A DNA stretch of 64,000 nucleotides. Source: Pseudonocardia sp. N23. Its GTDB lineage: Bacteria > Actinomycetota > Actinomycetes > Mycobacteriales > Pseudonocardiaceae. This document shows, in pieces, positions 43,261-52,367 of the stretch. The notes beneath the pieces are model-generated. The model saw only the letters and a list, made by a program, of their open reading frames with translations. It did no database searches and was not told the origin of the DNA. How positions within the stretch are numbered: position 1 is the first letter of the stretch; every line of letters starts with the position of its first letter. The stretch lies in assembly GCF_002583555.1 (NCBI RefSeq), contig NZ_BEGX01000128.1:1-64000 (forward strand), given 5' to 3'. The translations under genes were made by a program, and so were the position numbers.

Positions 43261-44835
43261 ATGCCCGATCGTTCCGACGGGCCAGACCGGCCCGACGGGG
43301 ACGCCCCATCCACAGCGCTCGCCCGGCCCACGGCCGCCGTCGTCCTCGCGGCCGGTGAAGGCACCCGGATGCGGTCGACGACGCCGAAGGTCCTGCACAC
43401 GATCGGCGGCCGGAGCCTGCTCGGGCACGCCGTCCACGCGGTGGCGGCGCTGGAGCCGGAGCACCTGGTGGTCGTCGTCGGACACGCCCGCGAGCAGGTC
43501 GCCGAGGCCGTCGCCACGATGGCCGACGAGCTGGCCCGTCCCGTCGCGACGGCGGTACAGGAGCAGCAGAACGGCACCGGTGACGCGGTCCGATCGGGGC
43601 TCGCGGTGCTGCCCGGCGGCCTCACCGGCACCGTGCTGGTCACCTACGGCGACGTCCCGCTCCTCGACTCCGCCACGCTGTCCGCGCTGCAGGCCGAGCA
43701 CGTCTCCCGCGGCGCTGCGGTCACCGTCCTCACCACCGTGCTCACCGACCCGACCGGCTACGGCCGCATCGTGCGCGACGCCGCCGGCACGGTCACCGGG
43801 ATCGTCGAGCAGCGCGACGCGACGGCCGACCAGCTGGCGATCGGCGAGGTCAACTCGGGCGTGTACGCGTTCGACGCGGCGTTCCTGCTCGCCGCGATCG
43901 GCCGGCTCACCACCGACAACGCGCAGGGCGAGCTGTACCTGACGGACCTGCTCGCGATCGCGGCCGCCGACGGCACGGGGGTCGCGGCCCTCGTCTCCGC
44001 CGACGCGTGGCCCGCCCGTGGGGTCAACGACCGGGCGCAGCTCGCCGAGGCCCGCGCGGAGCTCAACCGCCGGGTCGTGCACGGCTGGATGCTCGACGGC
44101 GTGACCGTCGTCGACCCGGCGACGACGTGGATCGACGTCCAGGTCCGCCTCGAGGCCGACGTCACCGTCCACCCCGGCACCCAGCTGCACGGCACGACGT
44201 CCGTCGCCGGCGGTGCCGAGGTCGGCCCCGACACCACCCTGACCGACGTCGAGATCGGGGCGGGCGCGAGCGTCGTGCGCACCCACGGCAGCGGCGCGGT
44301 GATCGGCGCGGGTGCGTCGGTGGGGCCGTTCGCGTTCCTGCGCCCGGGTGCCAACCTGGGTGAGCGCGGCAAGATCGGCACGTTCGTCGAGGTCAAGAAC
44401 GCCGACATCGGCGCGGGCAGCAAGGTCCCGCACCTGACCTACGTCGGCGACGCAACCATCGGTGAGATGAGCAACATCGGCGCCTCGTCGGTGTTCGTGA
44501 ACTACGACGGCGTGACCAAGCGGCGCACCGTCGTCGGGTCACACGTGCGGACCGGGTCCGACACGATGTTCATCGCTCCGGTGCAGGTCGGGGACGGTGC
44601 GTACACCGGGGCGGGCACGGTCCTGCGCGACGACGTCCCGCCGGGGGCGCTGGCCGTGTCGGCCGGGTCACAGCGCACCATCGACGGATGGGTCCGGCGC
44701 AAGCGCCCCGGAACGCCCGCGGCCGACGCCGCGGAGCGCGCCGAGGCGGCCGCGGCCCAGCTCGACGGAGCGGCCACCGCCGCGCCCGCGACGGACGACG
44801 CCGGTCACCCCGGCCGAGGAGGCACACGCCGGTGA
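43261..44835 (+). CDS. glmU: Bifunctional UDP-N-acetylglucosamine pyrophosphorylase / glucosamine-1-phosphate N-acetyltransferase
   Basis: A 524-residue enzyme making UDP-GlcNAc for peptidoglycan. The N-terminal uridyltransferase has VVLAAGEGTRMRS near 25-37, QEQQNGTGDAV near 100 and YGDVPLL near 127. The C-terminal left-handed beta-helix acetyltransferase has FLRPGANLGERGKIGTFVEVKN near 360 and VGDATIGEMSNIGA. The tail after 475 is Ala/Pro-rich. GAGGAG lies eight bases before the ATG at 43261. Its stop overlaps prs (GTGA). Confidence 0.96.
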   Translation: MPDRSDGPDRPDGDAPSTALARPTAAVVLAAGEGTRMRSTTPKVLHTIGGRSLLGHAVHAVAALEPEHLVVVVGHAREQVAEAVATMADELARPVATAVQEQQNGTGDAVRSGLAVLPGGLTGTVLVTYGDVPLLDSATLSALQAEHVSRGAAVTVLTTVLTDPTGYGRIVRDAAGTVTGIVEQRDATADQLAIGEVNSGVYAFDAAFLLAAIGRLTTDNAQGELYLTDLLAIAAADGTGVAALVSADAWPARGVNDRAQLAEARAELNRRVVHGWMLDGVTVVDPATTWIDVQVRLEADVTVHPGTQLHGTTSVAGGAEVGPDTTLTDVEIGAGASVVRTHGSGAVIGAGASVGPFAFLRPGANLGERGKIGTFVEVKNADIGAGSKVPHLTYVGDATIGEMSNIGASSVFVNYDGVTKRRTVVGSHVRTGSDTMFIAPVQVGDGAYTGAGTVLRDDVPPGALAVSAGSQRTIDGWVRRKRPGTPAADAAERAEAAAAQLDGAATAAPATDDAGHPGRGGTRR

Positions 44836-45812
44836 GCGCGATCTTCGCGACCCCGAAGAAGAACCTGATGCTCTTCTCCGGGCGCGCCCACCCGGAACTG
44901 GCCGATCAGGTCGCCAAGGAGCTCGACGTCTCGATCACGCCGCAGTCGGCGTACACCTTCGCGAACGGCGAGATCTTCGTCCGATTCGAGGAGTCGGTGC
45001 GCGGGTGCGACGCGTTCGTCCTGCAGTCGCACTCGGCGCCGATCAACGACGCCGTCATGGAGCAGCTGATCATGGTCGACGCGCTCAAGCGCGCCTCGGC
45101 CAAGCGGATCACCGTGGTCATGCCGTTCTGGGGCTACGCCCGCCAGGACAAGAAGCACCGCGGCCGTGAGCCGATCTCGGCCCGCCTGATCGCCGACATG
45201 TTCCTCGTCGCAGGCGCCGACCGGATCATGACGGTCGACCTGCACACCGCCCAGATCCAGGGCTTCTTCGACGGCCCGGTCGACCACCTGTTCGCGCTGC
45301 CCGTGCTGGCCGAGCACATCAAGCAGAAGTACGCCGGTCGCGACCTCGCCGTCGTCTCCCCCGACTCCGGCCGGGTGCGCCTCGCCGAGCGGTGGGCGGA
45401 GACCCTGGGTGGCACGCCGCTCGCGTTCATCCACAAGACCCGCGACCCCCGCAAGCCCAACGAGGCCGTGGCCAACCGCGTCGTCGGTGACGTCGAGGGG
45501 CTCACGTGCGTCGTCATCGACGACATGATCGACACCGGTGGCACGGTCGCGAAGACGGCTGAGGTCCTCCTGCGCGACGGCGCCCGCGACGTCGTCATCG
45601 CCGCGACGCACGGCGTGCTGTCGGGACCGGCGGTCGACCGGCTGTCGACGTGCGGGGCATCCGAGGTGATCTTCACCGACACGCTGCCGATCCCGGAGGA
45701 CAAGCGCTTCCCCGGGATGACGGTGCTGTCGATCGCGCCGCTGCTCGCCGAGGCCATCCACCAGGTCTTCGAGGACGGCTCGGTCACCAGCCTGTTCGAC
45801 GGCAACGCCTGA
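44832..45812 (+). CDS. prs: Ribose-phosphate diphosphokinase (PRPP synthetase)
   Basis: A 326-residue enzyme that makes PRPP from ribose 5-phosphate and ATP. Markers are the FANGEIFVRFEESVRG segment near 45, the flexible loop YARQDKKHRGREPIS near 100-114, the metal site DLHTAQIQGFF near 137, and the PRPP-binding VVIDDMIDTGGT near 225-236. The GTG start overlaps the glmU stop. glmU-prs coupling is conserved in actinobacteria. Confidence 0.96.
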   Translation: MSAIFATPKKNLMLFSGRAHPELADQVAKELDVSITPQSAYTFANGEIFVRFEESVRGCDAFVLQSHSAPINDAVMEQLIMVDALKRASAKRITVVMPFWGYARQDKKHRGREPISARLIADMFLVAGADRIMTVDLHTAQIQGFFDGPVDHLFALPVLAEHIKQKYAGRDLAVVSPDSGRVRLAERWAETLGGTPLAFIHKTRDPRKPNEAVANRVVGDVEGLTCVVIDDMIDTGGTVAKTAEVLLRDGARDVVIAATHGVLSGPAVDRLSTCGASEVIFTDTLPIPEDKRFPGMTVLSIAPLLAEAIHQVFEDGSVTSLFDGNA

Positions 45813-45906
45813 ACGGCTCTCCCCCGAGGGATCCGGCTGTACGGTTCGCCCGAACGGTCTGGTTCCGCGTTGAACCGTTCGACGCCGGGGTCCGTCTGAC
45901 GGTCAG

Positions 45907-45929
45907 GGGCACCGGATCGGCCGGTGCCC
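45907..45929 (+). terminator. Stem-loop after prs
   Basis: Perfect 9-bp arms GGGCACCGG and CCGGTGCCC around a 5-base loop, 94 bp after the prs stop and 21 bp before the next ATG. It could end the glmU-prs transcript or attenuate the small downstream gene. Confidence 0.4.
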
Positions 45930-45950
45930 GGCTGTGCCGGGGAGGTCGAC

Positions 45951-46376
45951 ATGTCATCGCGGACCGGGGACTCCACCACGAGCAGCAGGACGCGGTCGCT
46001 GCCCGCCTGGCGGTGGGCATCGGCGATCCTGCTGCTGGTGATGGGCGGGATCCATCTCTACCTGGTGCTGTTCAGCGGGTTCGACGGGCTCGTCGGCACG
46101 CTGTTCGTCGTCAATGCGATCGGTGCGCTGCTGCTGGCCGTGGCGATGATCGCGGTCCCGGACCGGCTGCTCACGATCGCGAGCCTGCTGAGCCTGCTGT
46201 TCACGGCGGGCACGCTGCTGGCGCTGGTGCTGTCGCTGGTGCTGCCCGGCGGGTTCCTGGGTGTGCGGGAGCAGATCTCGGCCGAGCTCGTACCGACGAC
46301 GCTCGTCGCCGAGGCCCTCGGCGCGCTGGTCCTGCTGGGCGCGACGATCCTGGCGGCGCGCCTCCGCCGCCCCTGA
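45951..46376 (+). CDS. Small four-helix membrane protein, unknown function
   Basis: A 141-residue integral membrane protein with four predicted helices (ASAILLLVMGGIHLYLVLF, LFVVNAIGALLLAVAMIAV, LLSLLFTAGTLLALVLSLVL, and ALGALVLLGATILAARL). A GGAGG site precedes the ATG at 45951. The pattern resembles small actinobacterial membrane proteins with no assigned role. It is convergent with the next gene, 30 bp apart. Confidence 0.75.
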   Translation: MSSRTGDSTTSSRTRSLPAWRWASAILLLVMGGIHLYLVLFSGFDGLVGTLFVVNAIGALLLAVAMIAVPDRLLTIASLLSLLFTAGTLLALVLSLVLPGGFLGVREQISAELVPTTLVAEALGALVLLGATILAARLRRP

Positions 46377-46406
46377 ACCCGTCACCCGAGCCCCGGTGAG
46401 TGGCGA

Positions 46407-49070
46407 TCACCTGCGGTTCCGTCGGCGGCGCAGGGCCACGACCGCTGCGGTGACGGCAGCGACCGCCGCACCGCCGATCGCGAGGCCCGGCCACGCCGGG
46501 CTCCGCCCGGGCTCCGTGACGCCGTCCTCGGGCGCGTCCGGCGCGTCGAGCAGCGTGACCGTCCCCGCGTCGCCGTCCACGAGCAGCCGCTCGCCGTCGG
46601 TGATCCGCCGCGTCGCGACGGCGGTGCCCAGCACCGCCGGGATGCCGTACTCGCGGGCGACGATCGAGCTGTGGCTCAGCGGCCCGCCGACGTCGGTGAC
46701 CACGGCCGCCGCCATCGCGAACAGCGACGTCCACGCGGGCGTGGTGATGCTCGCGACGAGCACGTCGCCGGGCTGCATGCGGCCGAAGTCGGCGGGCCCG
46801 GCCAGCACCCGTGCCGGTGCGGTCACCTGCCCGGCGCTCGCCCCGACACCCCGGATGACGGGGCCGGTCTGCTCGGTGGTGGCCGTCGGCATGAACCGTT
46901 CCATCAGGTCCCAGCTCGTCCCCTGCGGCAGCAGGCCCGGCGGGGTCGCGCGGCGGCGGCCGCGCCACAGCTCCTTCCGCCCGGCGACGACCGCCGACCG
47001 GTCCTGCGGCGGTCCGAGGATCTCCTCGCGGAGCAGCCAGAACACGTCGTCGCGGACATCGACCGCCCCGGCGGCGACGAGCCGGTCACCGATCTCGTGC
47101 AGCAGCCGCCGCAGCTGCGGCCACGCCAGGCCGACGTCGGCGAGGGCGTCCTCGCGCAGCGGCGCCGCCGACTGGGCCCAGCGCAGCAGCCGGTCGAACA
47201 CCGCGCGGCGGGCCGGGTCGAGCCGGGCCCGGACCGTGGCGGTGAGGTCGTCGCGACGCCGTGCCGACCGCTGCTGCCGCTCGACCGGGTCGGCGCCCTC
47301 GCCGCGGAGGTGGAAGCGCAGCGCGTCGACGAGCGGGGCGGGGTCGTCGGCCGGGACGGCGTGGACGAAGTCCAGGTTGTAGACGGTGTGCCCGTAGGTG
47401 TCGAGGTGGCCGCGGAAGCGGGTGCACCAGTCCCGCCACACGTCTGCGCCGACGCCCGCGGGCGGCGCGGAAGGCTCGAGCAGGTCGTCGGCGGGGGCGC
47501 TGAGCAGCGTCGCTGCGAGGGTGTCGTACCCGCGGGCCCAGGTGCCCAGGTCGTGCAGGGACCGTTCCGCCCGGATCGGTTCGCTGTCGAAACCGAGAAG
47601 CAGGGTCGCGGCGGGCGGGTCGCCGGCGCGGCGGACGAACGTCTCGTAGAAGCGGGTCAGGAGCACCTCGCTGGACGCTGCGATCGGGATGATCGTCTGC
47701 ACCGAGGTGTAGTAGACGGCGCCGGCGTCGAGGAGGGCGACGACGCCGTCGAGCAGCTCGGCGGTGGAGAGCGCCCCGAGGTCGCGACCCCGCCAGGCCT
47801 GGACGGCGGCGACATAGGCGGGGTGGGCTCGGTCGCGCCAGCGGGCCTGCGCGCCGTTCTCGCCGCGCCCCCCGAGCATCCGCAACGCCGCCGGCGTGCG
47901 CGCGCTCACCCGCCACATCGCCGAGCGGCTGTAGCGGTAGTAGGCGTAGCCGTTGACGGTCGGCAGGCCGATGTCGTCGTCGGCGAGGACGTCGGTGCCC
48001 AGGTACTCCCGCATGAGCGCGATCAGCGAGCGGGTGACGGCAGGGTCGATGAGCTGCGCGAACAGTGGGGTGAGCGGGTCGGGGAGCTGTTCGACGATGC
48101 TCGCGCGGGCGTAGAGCCCGCCCTTGGCGACGGTCCAGTCCGTCGGCGGTGCCGTCTCCGGCTCGGGGAGCGCGGTGACCGGGCGGGCCTGCACGATCGC
48201 GAACCCGTCGGCGGCGCGGGCCCACTCGATGTCCTGCGGCGCGCCGTAGTGGTCCTGGATGCGCGCGCCGAGCGCCGCGAGGGCGACGGCCTCGGCGTCG
48301 GTGAGGACGGCGCGGCGGCGGTCCGCGCCGGCGACCGGCCGCTCCACCGTGTCCTCGCCGGTGGGGACGGTCATGACGGCCTTGTCGGCCGTGGTCCGCG
48401 CGGTGACGGCCCCACGGGAGACGACGACGTCGTCGGTGGTGACCGCGCCGCTGACCACGGACTCCCCCAGCCCCCACGCCGCGGAGACGGCGGTCTCGTC
48501 GCGGCGGCCGGTGGTCGGGTTCGCGGTGAACATGACGCCGGCCGCGTCGGCGACGACCATCTGCTGCACGACGACGGCGAGCGCCACGTCGGCGGGGGCG
48601 ATGCCCTGGCGTTCCCGGTAGGCCATGGCGCGGGCCGTCCACAGCGACGCCCAGCAGTCGCGGACGGCGGCGAGCAGCGCGTCGTCGCCACGGACGTCGA
48701 GGTAGGTGTCCTGCTGGCCGGCGAAGCTCGCGCCCTCGAGGTCCTCGGCGGTGGCCGACGACCGGACGGCGACGGGACCGCCACCGATCCCCCGGTACGC
48801 CCCGCGGACCTCCTCGGCCATCGCGGCGGGCACGTCGACACCGGTGAACAGGGCCCGGATGGCCTGCTCGTCCCTCGTGGTGGCGAGATCGAGGACCCGT
48901 GACCCGATCCCCGAGGTGTCGACGAACACCCGGTACGCATCGGTGCCCAGCACGAAACCGGGCGGGACCGGGAAGCCGGCGCGCGTCAGCTCGCCCAGGT
49001 TGGCGCCCTTGCCGCCGGCGACGTCGACGTCGCCGCGGCCGATCTCGGAGAACTCACGGACGTACCGCAT
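46407..49070 (-). CDS. PEP-synthase-like / rifampicin-phosphotransferase-like enzyme with C-terminal membrane helix
   Basis: An 887-residue phosphotransferase of the PEP-utilising family. The ATP-grasp N-domain has GGKGANLGELTRAGFPVPPGF at 20-40, VRSSATAEDLEGASFAGQ near 101-118, and EWARAADGFAIVQARPVT near 285. The central substrate domain (about 300-730) resembles that of rifampicin phosphotransferases. The swivelling histidine domain has the phospho-accepting His in GGPLSHSSIVAREYGIPAV near 800. After it comes a segment PGLAIGGAAVAAVTAAVV followed by RRRRNRR, a predicted C-terminal membrane anchor not usual in this family. The ATG at 49070 gives the conserved family start. Substrate unknown; antibiotic inactivation or PEP synthesis are both possible. 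Confidence 0.82.
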   Translation of the reverse strand: MRYVREFSEIGRGDVDVAGGKGANLGELTRAGFPVPPGFVLGTDAYRVFVDTSGIGSRVLDLATTRDEQAIRALFTGVDVPAAMAEEVRGAYRGIGGGPVAVRSSATAEDLEGASFAGQQDTYLDVRGDDALLAAVRDCWASLWTARAMAYRERQGIAPADVALAVVVQQMVVADAAGVMFTANPTTGRRDETAVSAAWGLGESVVSGAVTTDDVVVSRGAVTARTTADKAVMTVPTGEDTVERPVAGADRRRAVLTDAEAVALAALGARIQDHYGAPQDIEWARAADGFAIVQARPVTALPEPETAPPTDWTVAKGGLYARASIVEQLPDPLTPLFAQLIDPAVTRSLIALMREYLGTDVLADDDIGLPTVNGYAYYRYSRSAMWRVSARTPAALRMLGGRGENGAQARWRDRAHPAYVAAVQAWRGRDLGALSTAELLDGVVALLDAGAVYYTSVQTIIPIAASSEVLLTRFYETFVRRAGDPPAATLLLGFDSEPIRAERSLHDLGTWARGYDTLAATLLSAPADDLLEPSAPPAGVGADVWRDWCTRFRGHLDTYGHTVYNLDFVHAVPADDPAPLVDALRFHLRGEGADPVERQQRSARRRDDLTATVRARLDPARRAVFDRLLRWAQSAAPLREDALADVGLAWPQLRRLLHEIGDRLVAAGAVDVRDDVFWLLREEILGPPQDRSAVVAGRKELWRGRRRATPPGLLPQGTSWDLMERFMPTATTEQTGPVIRGVGASAGQVTAPARVLAGPADFGRMQPGDVLVASITTPAWTSLFAMAAAVVTDVGGPLSHSSIVAREYGIPAVLGTAVATRRITDGERLLVDGDAGTVTLLDAPDAPEDGVTEPGRSPAWPGLAIGGAAVAAVTAAVVALRRRRNRR

Positions 49071-49321
49071 GCAGGCAGTCTGCTCCTCGCCCGGCGTGTC
49101 GTGGGAGCGCCTCGCACACCCTGGTGACACGCCCGTCGCCGGGTGCGCCCGGGGCGCCGACCCGCGCGAGGAGGCCGTGGGGTCCGGGCGTACTCTTCTC
49201 GGCAGTTCCGCGGCGAGGGCGGGCGGTCAGTGAGCCCGCCGTGATCGACGCAGGGCCGGTTCGCCCCGGCTCCTCGCCGCGCGCTCACACACTGACCGCG
49301 TTCGCATCGAGGAGTATTCCC

Positions 49322-49978
49322 GTGGCCCAGGCCCGCATCGACGCCGAGACCCGCACCGAGTTCGGCAAGGGCGCAGCCCGCCGCACCCGTCGTGCCGGCA
49401 AGATCCCCGCCGTCCTCTACGGGCACGGCACCGACCCGCAGCACCTCGCGCTCCCGTCGCTGGAGTTCGCCCGCGTCGTCCGCGACCAGGGCCGCAACGC
49501 GGTGCTCGAGATCAACATCAGCGGCACCCCGCAGCTGGCGCTGACCAAGACGGTCGTCGTGCACCCCATCCGCCCGTACATCGAGCACGTCGACCTGCTG
49601 GTCATCAAGCGTGGCGAGAAGGTCGTCGTCGACGTCCAGGTCGTCGTCACCGGCGACGCCGCTCCGGGCAGCATGATCGCCCAGGACCTCAACACCATCG
49701 AGGTCGAGGCCGACGTCCTGAACATCCCCGAGTCGATCGAGCTGTCGGTCGAGGGCGTGAAGATCGGCACCCAGATCCTGGCCGCCTCGGTCGTCCTGCC
49801 CGAGGGCGTCGAGCTGCGCACCGACCCCGAGGCGCTGGTCGTCAACGTCATCGCCGCGCCGACCGAGGCCGACCTCGAGGCCGAGATCGACACCGAGGGT
49901 GCCGGCGTCGTCCGCGACGAGCCCGAGTCCGAGTCCTCCGACAACGCCTCCGCCGAGGCCGAGTCGACCGAGGGCTGA
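49322..49978 (+). CDS. rplY: 50S ribosomal protein L25 (CTC form)
   Basis: A 218-residue 5S-rRNA-binding ribosomal protein with the L25 domain (EFGKGAARRTRRAGKIPAVLYG at 13-34) and the C-terminal TL5/CTC extension, ending in an acidic Ser/Glu tail. GAGGAG lies before the GTG at 49322. It is followed after 5 bp by pth, a conserved translation pair. Confidence 0.95.
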   Translation: MAQARIDAETRTEFGKGAARRTRRAGKIPAVLYGHGTDPQHLALPSLEFARVVRDQGRNAVLEINISGTPQLALTKTVVVHPIRPYIEHVDLLVIKRGEKVVVDVQVVVTGDAAPGSMIAQDLNTIEVEADVLNIPESIELSVEGVKIGTQILAASVVLPEGVELRTDPEALVVNVIAAPTEADLEAEIDTEGAGVVRDEPESESSDNASAEAESTEG

Positions 49979-49983
49979 CGGCC

Positions 49984-50565
49984 GTGCCGGGCCCCGCCCT
50001 GGTGGTCGGGCTCGGCAACCCCGGGTCCGAGTACGCCGAGACCCGGCACAACGTCGGCTTCCGCGTCGTCGAGCTGTTGGCGGCGCGGGCCGGCGGTGGC
50101 CGGTTCTCGAAGCACAAGAGCAACGCCGACGTGCTGGAGGGCCGGCTCGCCGGCCGCAAGGTCGTGCTCGCGAAGCCCCGGACGTACATGAACGTCTCGG
50201 GCGGACCGGTCGCCGGGCTGCTGCGCTACTTCTCGGTCCCGGCCACCGAGCTGGTGGTCGTCCACGACGACCTCGACCTCGGGTTCGGCGTCATCCGGCT
50301 CAAGCAGGGCGGTGGCGAGGGCGGGCACAACGGGCTGCGCTCGATCAGCCAGTCGGCCGGCACCCGCGACTACCTGCGGGTGCGGTTCGGCATCGGCCGC
50401 CCGCCCGGCCGGCAGGACCCGGCCGACTTCGTGCTCAAACGGTTCTCCGGAGCCGAGCACAAGGAGCTGGAGTTCGCGGTCGACCTGGCCGCCGACGCCG
50501 CCGAGGCCCTGCTCTCCGACGGCCTGGAGCCGACGCAGAACCGGTTCCACGCGCTGTCGGGCTGA
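49984..50565 (+). CDS. pth: Peptidyl-tRNA hydrolase
   Basis: A 193-residue enzyme that frees tRNA from prematurely released peptidyl-tRNA. Conserved are VVGLGNPGSEYAETRHNVGF with the catalytic His at 20, KPRTYMNVSG near 65, VHDDLDLGFG near 93, and GGEGGHNGLRSI near 110. GTG start after a GAGGG site in the rplY tail. A very long palindrome lies 14 bp beyond its stop. Confidence 0.96.
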   Translation: MPGPALVVGLGNPGSEYAETRHNVGFRVVELLAARAGGGRFSKHKSNADVLEGRLAGRKVVLAKPRTYMNVSGGPVAGLLRYFSVPATELVVVHDDLDLGFGVIRLKQGGGEGGHNGLRSISQSAGTRDYLRVRFGIGRPPGRQDPADFVLKRFSGAEHKELEFAVDLAADAAEALLSDGLEPTQNRFHALSG

Positions 50566-50579
50566 GCGGCCCCCTTTGC

Positions 50580-50630
50580 GCAGGAACGGCACGTTCCCGC
50601 AACCGGGTTGCGGGAACGTGCCGTTCCTGC
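50580..50630. terminator. Perfect 51-bp palindrome between convergent genes
   Basis: Arms of 25 bp match perfectly (50580-50604 and 50606-50630) around a single central base; the outer part of the left arm reads GCAGGAACGGCACG. It lies between the 3' ends of pth and the fatty-acyl-AMP ligase gene and would work as a bidirectional terminator. Its length and perfection exceed what a terminator needs. Confidence 0.75.
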
Positions 50631-50658
50631 AGTTCGGGAGGCCCCGGGGCAGCAGAGC

Positions 50659-52329
50659 TCAGGCGCGGGCGGCGATGAGGTCGCCCGTGGCCGAGCGGCG
50701 CAGCTTGCCCGACGGCGTCTTCGGCAGCGTCCCCGGCCCGAGCACCACGACGTCGGCGGGCCGCACCCCGCAGGCCGCGACGACCTTCGACGTGACGTCC
50801 TTGCGGATGACGTCCTCCGCGGCCGGGTCCCCTGCCTTGCGCGACTCCACCGCCACGATGAACGACTCACGGTGGCGGCCCTGCCCCGCCTCCAGCCGGA
50901 CGGCGACGACGTTGCCCGCCCGAACGTCGGAGGCCAGCGCGGCGGCCCGCTCGATGTCGGTCGGGTAGATGTTGCGCCCACCCATGATGATCACGTCCTT
51001 GCGCCGCCCGCAGACGACGACCTCCACCCCGGCGAGGTAGCCCTCGTCGCCGGTGTCGAGCCAGCCGTCGGCGTCCTGCGCCGGACGCGGCCCGTCGACG
51101 GTCAGGTAACCGGGTGTCACGGAGTCCCCGCGCAGCTGCAGCACCCCGACCTCCCGCTCGCCGAGGACGGTCCCGTCGTCGCCGACGACGCGCACCTCGA
51201 TGCCGGGCAGCGGCGGGCCGAGCCGGGGGAAGCGCCGCGTCGGCCCGTAGAGGGCGGGCCGGGCGACGCGCTTCTCCTCGATCCACTCGGCGTCGACGTG
51301 GTCGATCACCATGCCGGTGTCGCACGGCGCGAACGACACCCCGAGCGCGGTCTCGGCCATGCCGTACGCGCAGACGACCGAGTCGGCGCCGAGCCCGAAC
51401 CGGGCACCGGCATCGGTGAGGGCCTGTACCGCGTCGGGGTCGATCGGCTCGGCACCGTTGAGCGCGAACCGCATCGACGACAGGTCGAGCGAGTCGGCGT
51501 CGGCCCGGGCGAGCTGGCGGGCCAGTACCGCGTAGGCGAAGTTCGGGGCGGCGGTGACGGTGCCGCGGTACGTCGAGATCAGCTCGGCCCACAGCAGCGG
51601 CCGGGTCAGGAAGTCGACGGGCGTGACCGTGACCAGCTCCAGGCCGGTGACCATGGGGACGGTCATGAACCCGACCATCCCCATGTCGTGGAACAGCGGC
51701 AGCCACGACACCATCACGTCGCGCTCGGTGTCGAGCTGCGCCGCGGTGACCATGCCGCCGATGTTGGCGAACAGGTTGCGGTGGGTGATCCGGACGGCCT
51801 TCGGCTCCGCCGTCGACCCGCTCGTGAGCTGCAGCAGCGCGGTGGCGTCCTCGTCGGCGACGTCCACGTCGACCGGCAGCGGCGTCGCCACGGCGGTGTC
51901 GAGATCGGTGAGCAGCCGGTAGGCGATGCCCTTCTCGTCGAGCACCGGGGCGAGCGCGTCGAACGGGGCGCCCAGCAGGACGAGCTTCGCGTCGATCATC
52001 CCGAGGACCGTGACGGTGTCGGCGGCCCAGACGGCGAGGTCGGTGCGGGCCGTCGGCTGGTGCAGCATCGTGACGCTGCCTCCCGCCAGCCACACCGCCT
52101 GCGCGGCGGGCGCGATCTGGGCGGGCTCGGCGGCCAGGACCGCGACCGCGGCGCCGCGCTCGACGCCGGGCACCGCGCCGTCGCCGGCGACGAGTGCCCC
52201 GGCCAGCCTGCGCGCCTTCTCGTGCACGTCACGCCACGTGGTGCGCACCGGCTCCTTGGGTTCCCCGGTGATCATTCCCTTGGCGGACCGGCCCGCGCTG
52301 TCCGTCAACATCTGGAGGAACCGCGACAT
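50659..52329 (-). CDS. Fatty-acyl-AMP ligase / acyl-CoA synthetase
   Basis: A 556-residue adenylate-forming enzyme that activates a fatty acid. The P-loop is LQLTSGSTAEPKAV near 195, the aryl/acyl site is SWLPLFHDMGMVGF near 233 (typical of FAAL/FadD enzymes), then YGMAETALGVSF near 335, WLDTGDEGYL near 430 and PKTPSGKLRRS near 537. The ATG at 52329 removes a 10-codon upstream open stretch. Its position beside pth parallels pks16 (Rv1013) of M. tuberculosis. Confidence 0.92.
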   Translation of the reverse strand: MSRFLQMLTDSAGRSAKGMITGEPKEPVRTTWRDVHEKARRLAGALVAGDGAVPGVERGAAVAVLAAEPAQIAPAAQAVWLAGGSVTMLHQPTARTDLAVWAADTVTVLGMIDAKLVLLGAPFDALAPVLDEKGIAYRLLTDLDTAVATPLPVDVDVADEDATALLQLTSGSTAEPKAVRITHRNLFANIGGMVTAAQLDTERDVMVSWLPLFHDMGMVGFMTVPMVTGLELVTVTPVDFLTRPLLWAELISTYRGTVTAAPNFAYAVLARQLARADADSLDLSSMRFALNGAEPIDPDAVQALTDAGARFGLGADSVVCAYGMAETALGVSFAPCDTGMVIDHVDAEWIEEKRVARPALYGPTRRFPRLGPPLPGIEVRVVGDDGTVLGEREVGVLQLRGDSVTPGYLTVDGPRPAQDADGWLDTGDEGYLAGVEVVVCGRRKDVIIMGGRNIYPTDIERAAALASDVRAGNVVAVRLEAGQGRHRESFIVAVESRKAGDPAAEDVIRKDVTSKVVAACGVRPADVVVLGPGTLPKTPSGKLRRSATGDLIAARA

Positions 52330-52367
52330 GCCTCCGAGACTACGACCTACGCGTACCATCCGGCTCC

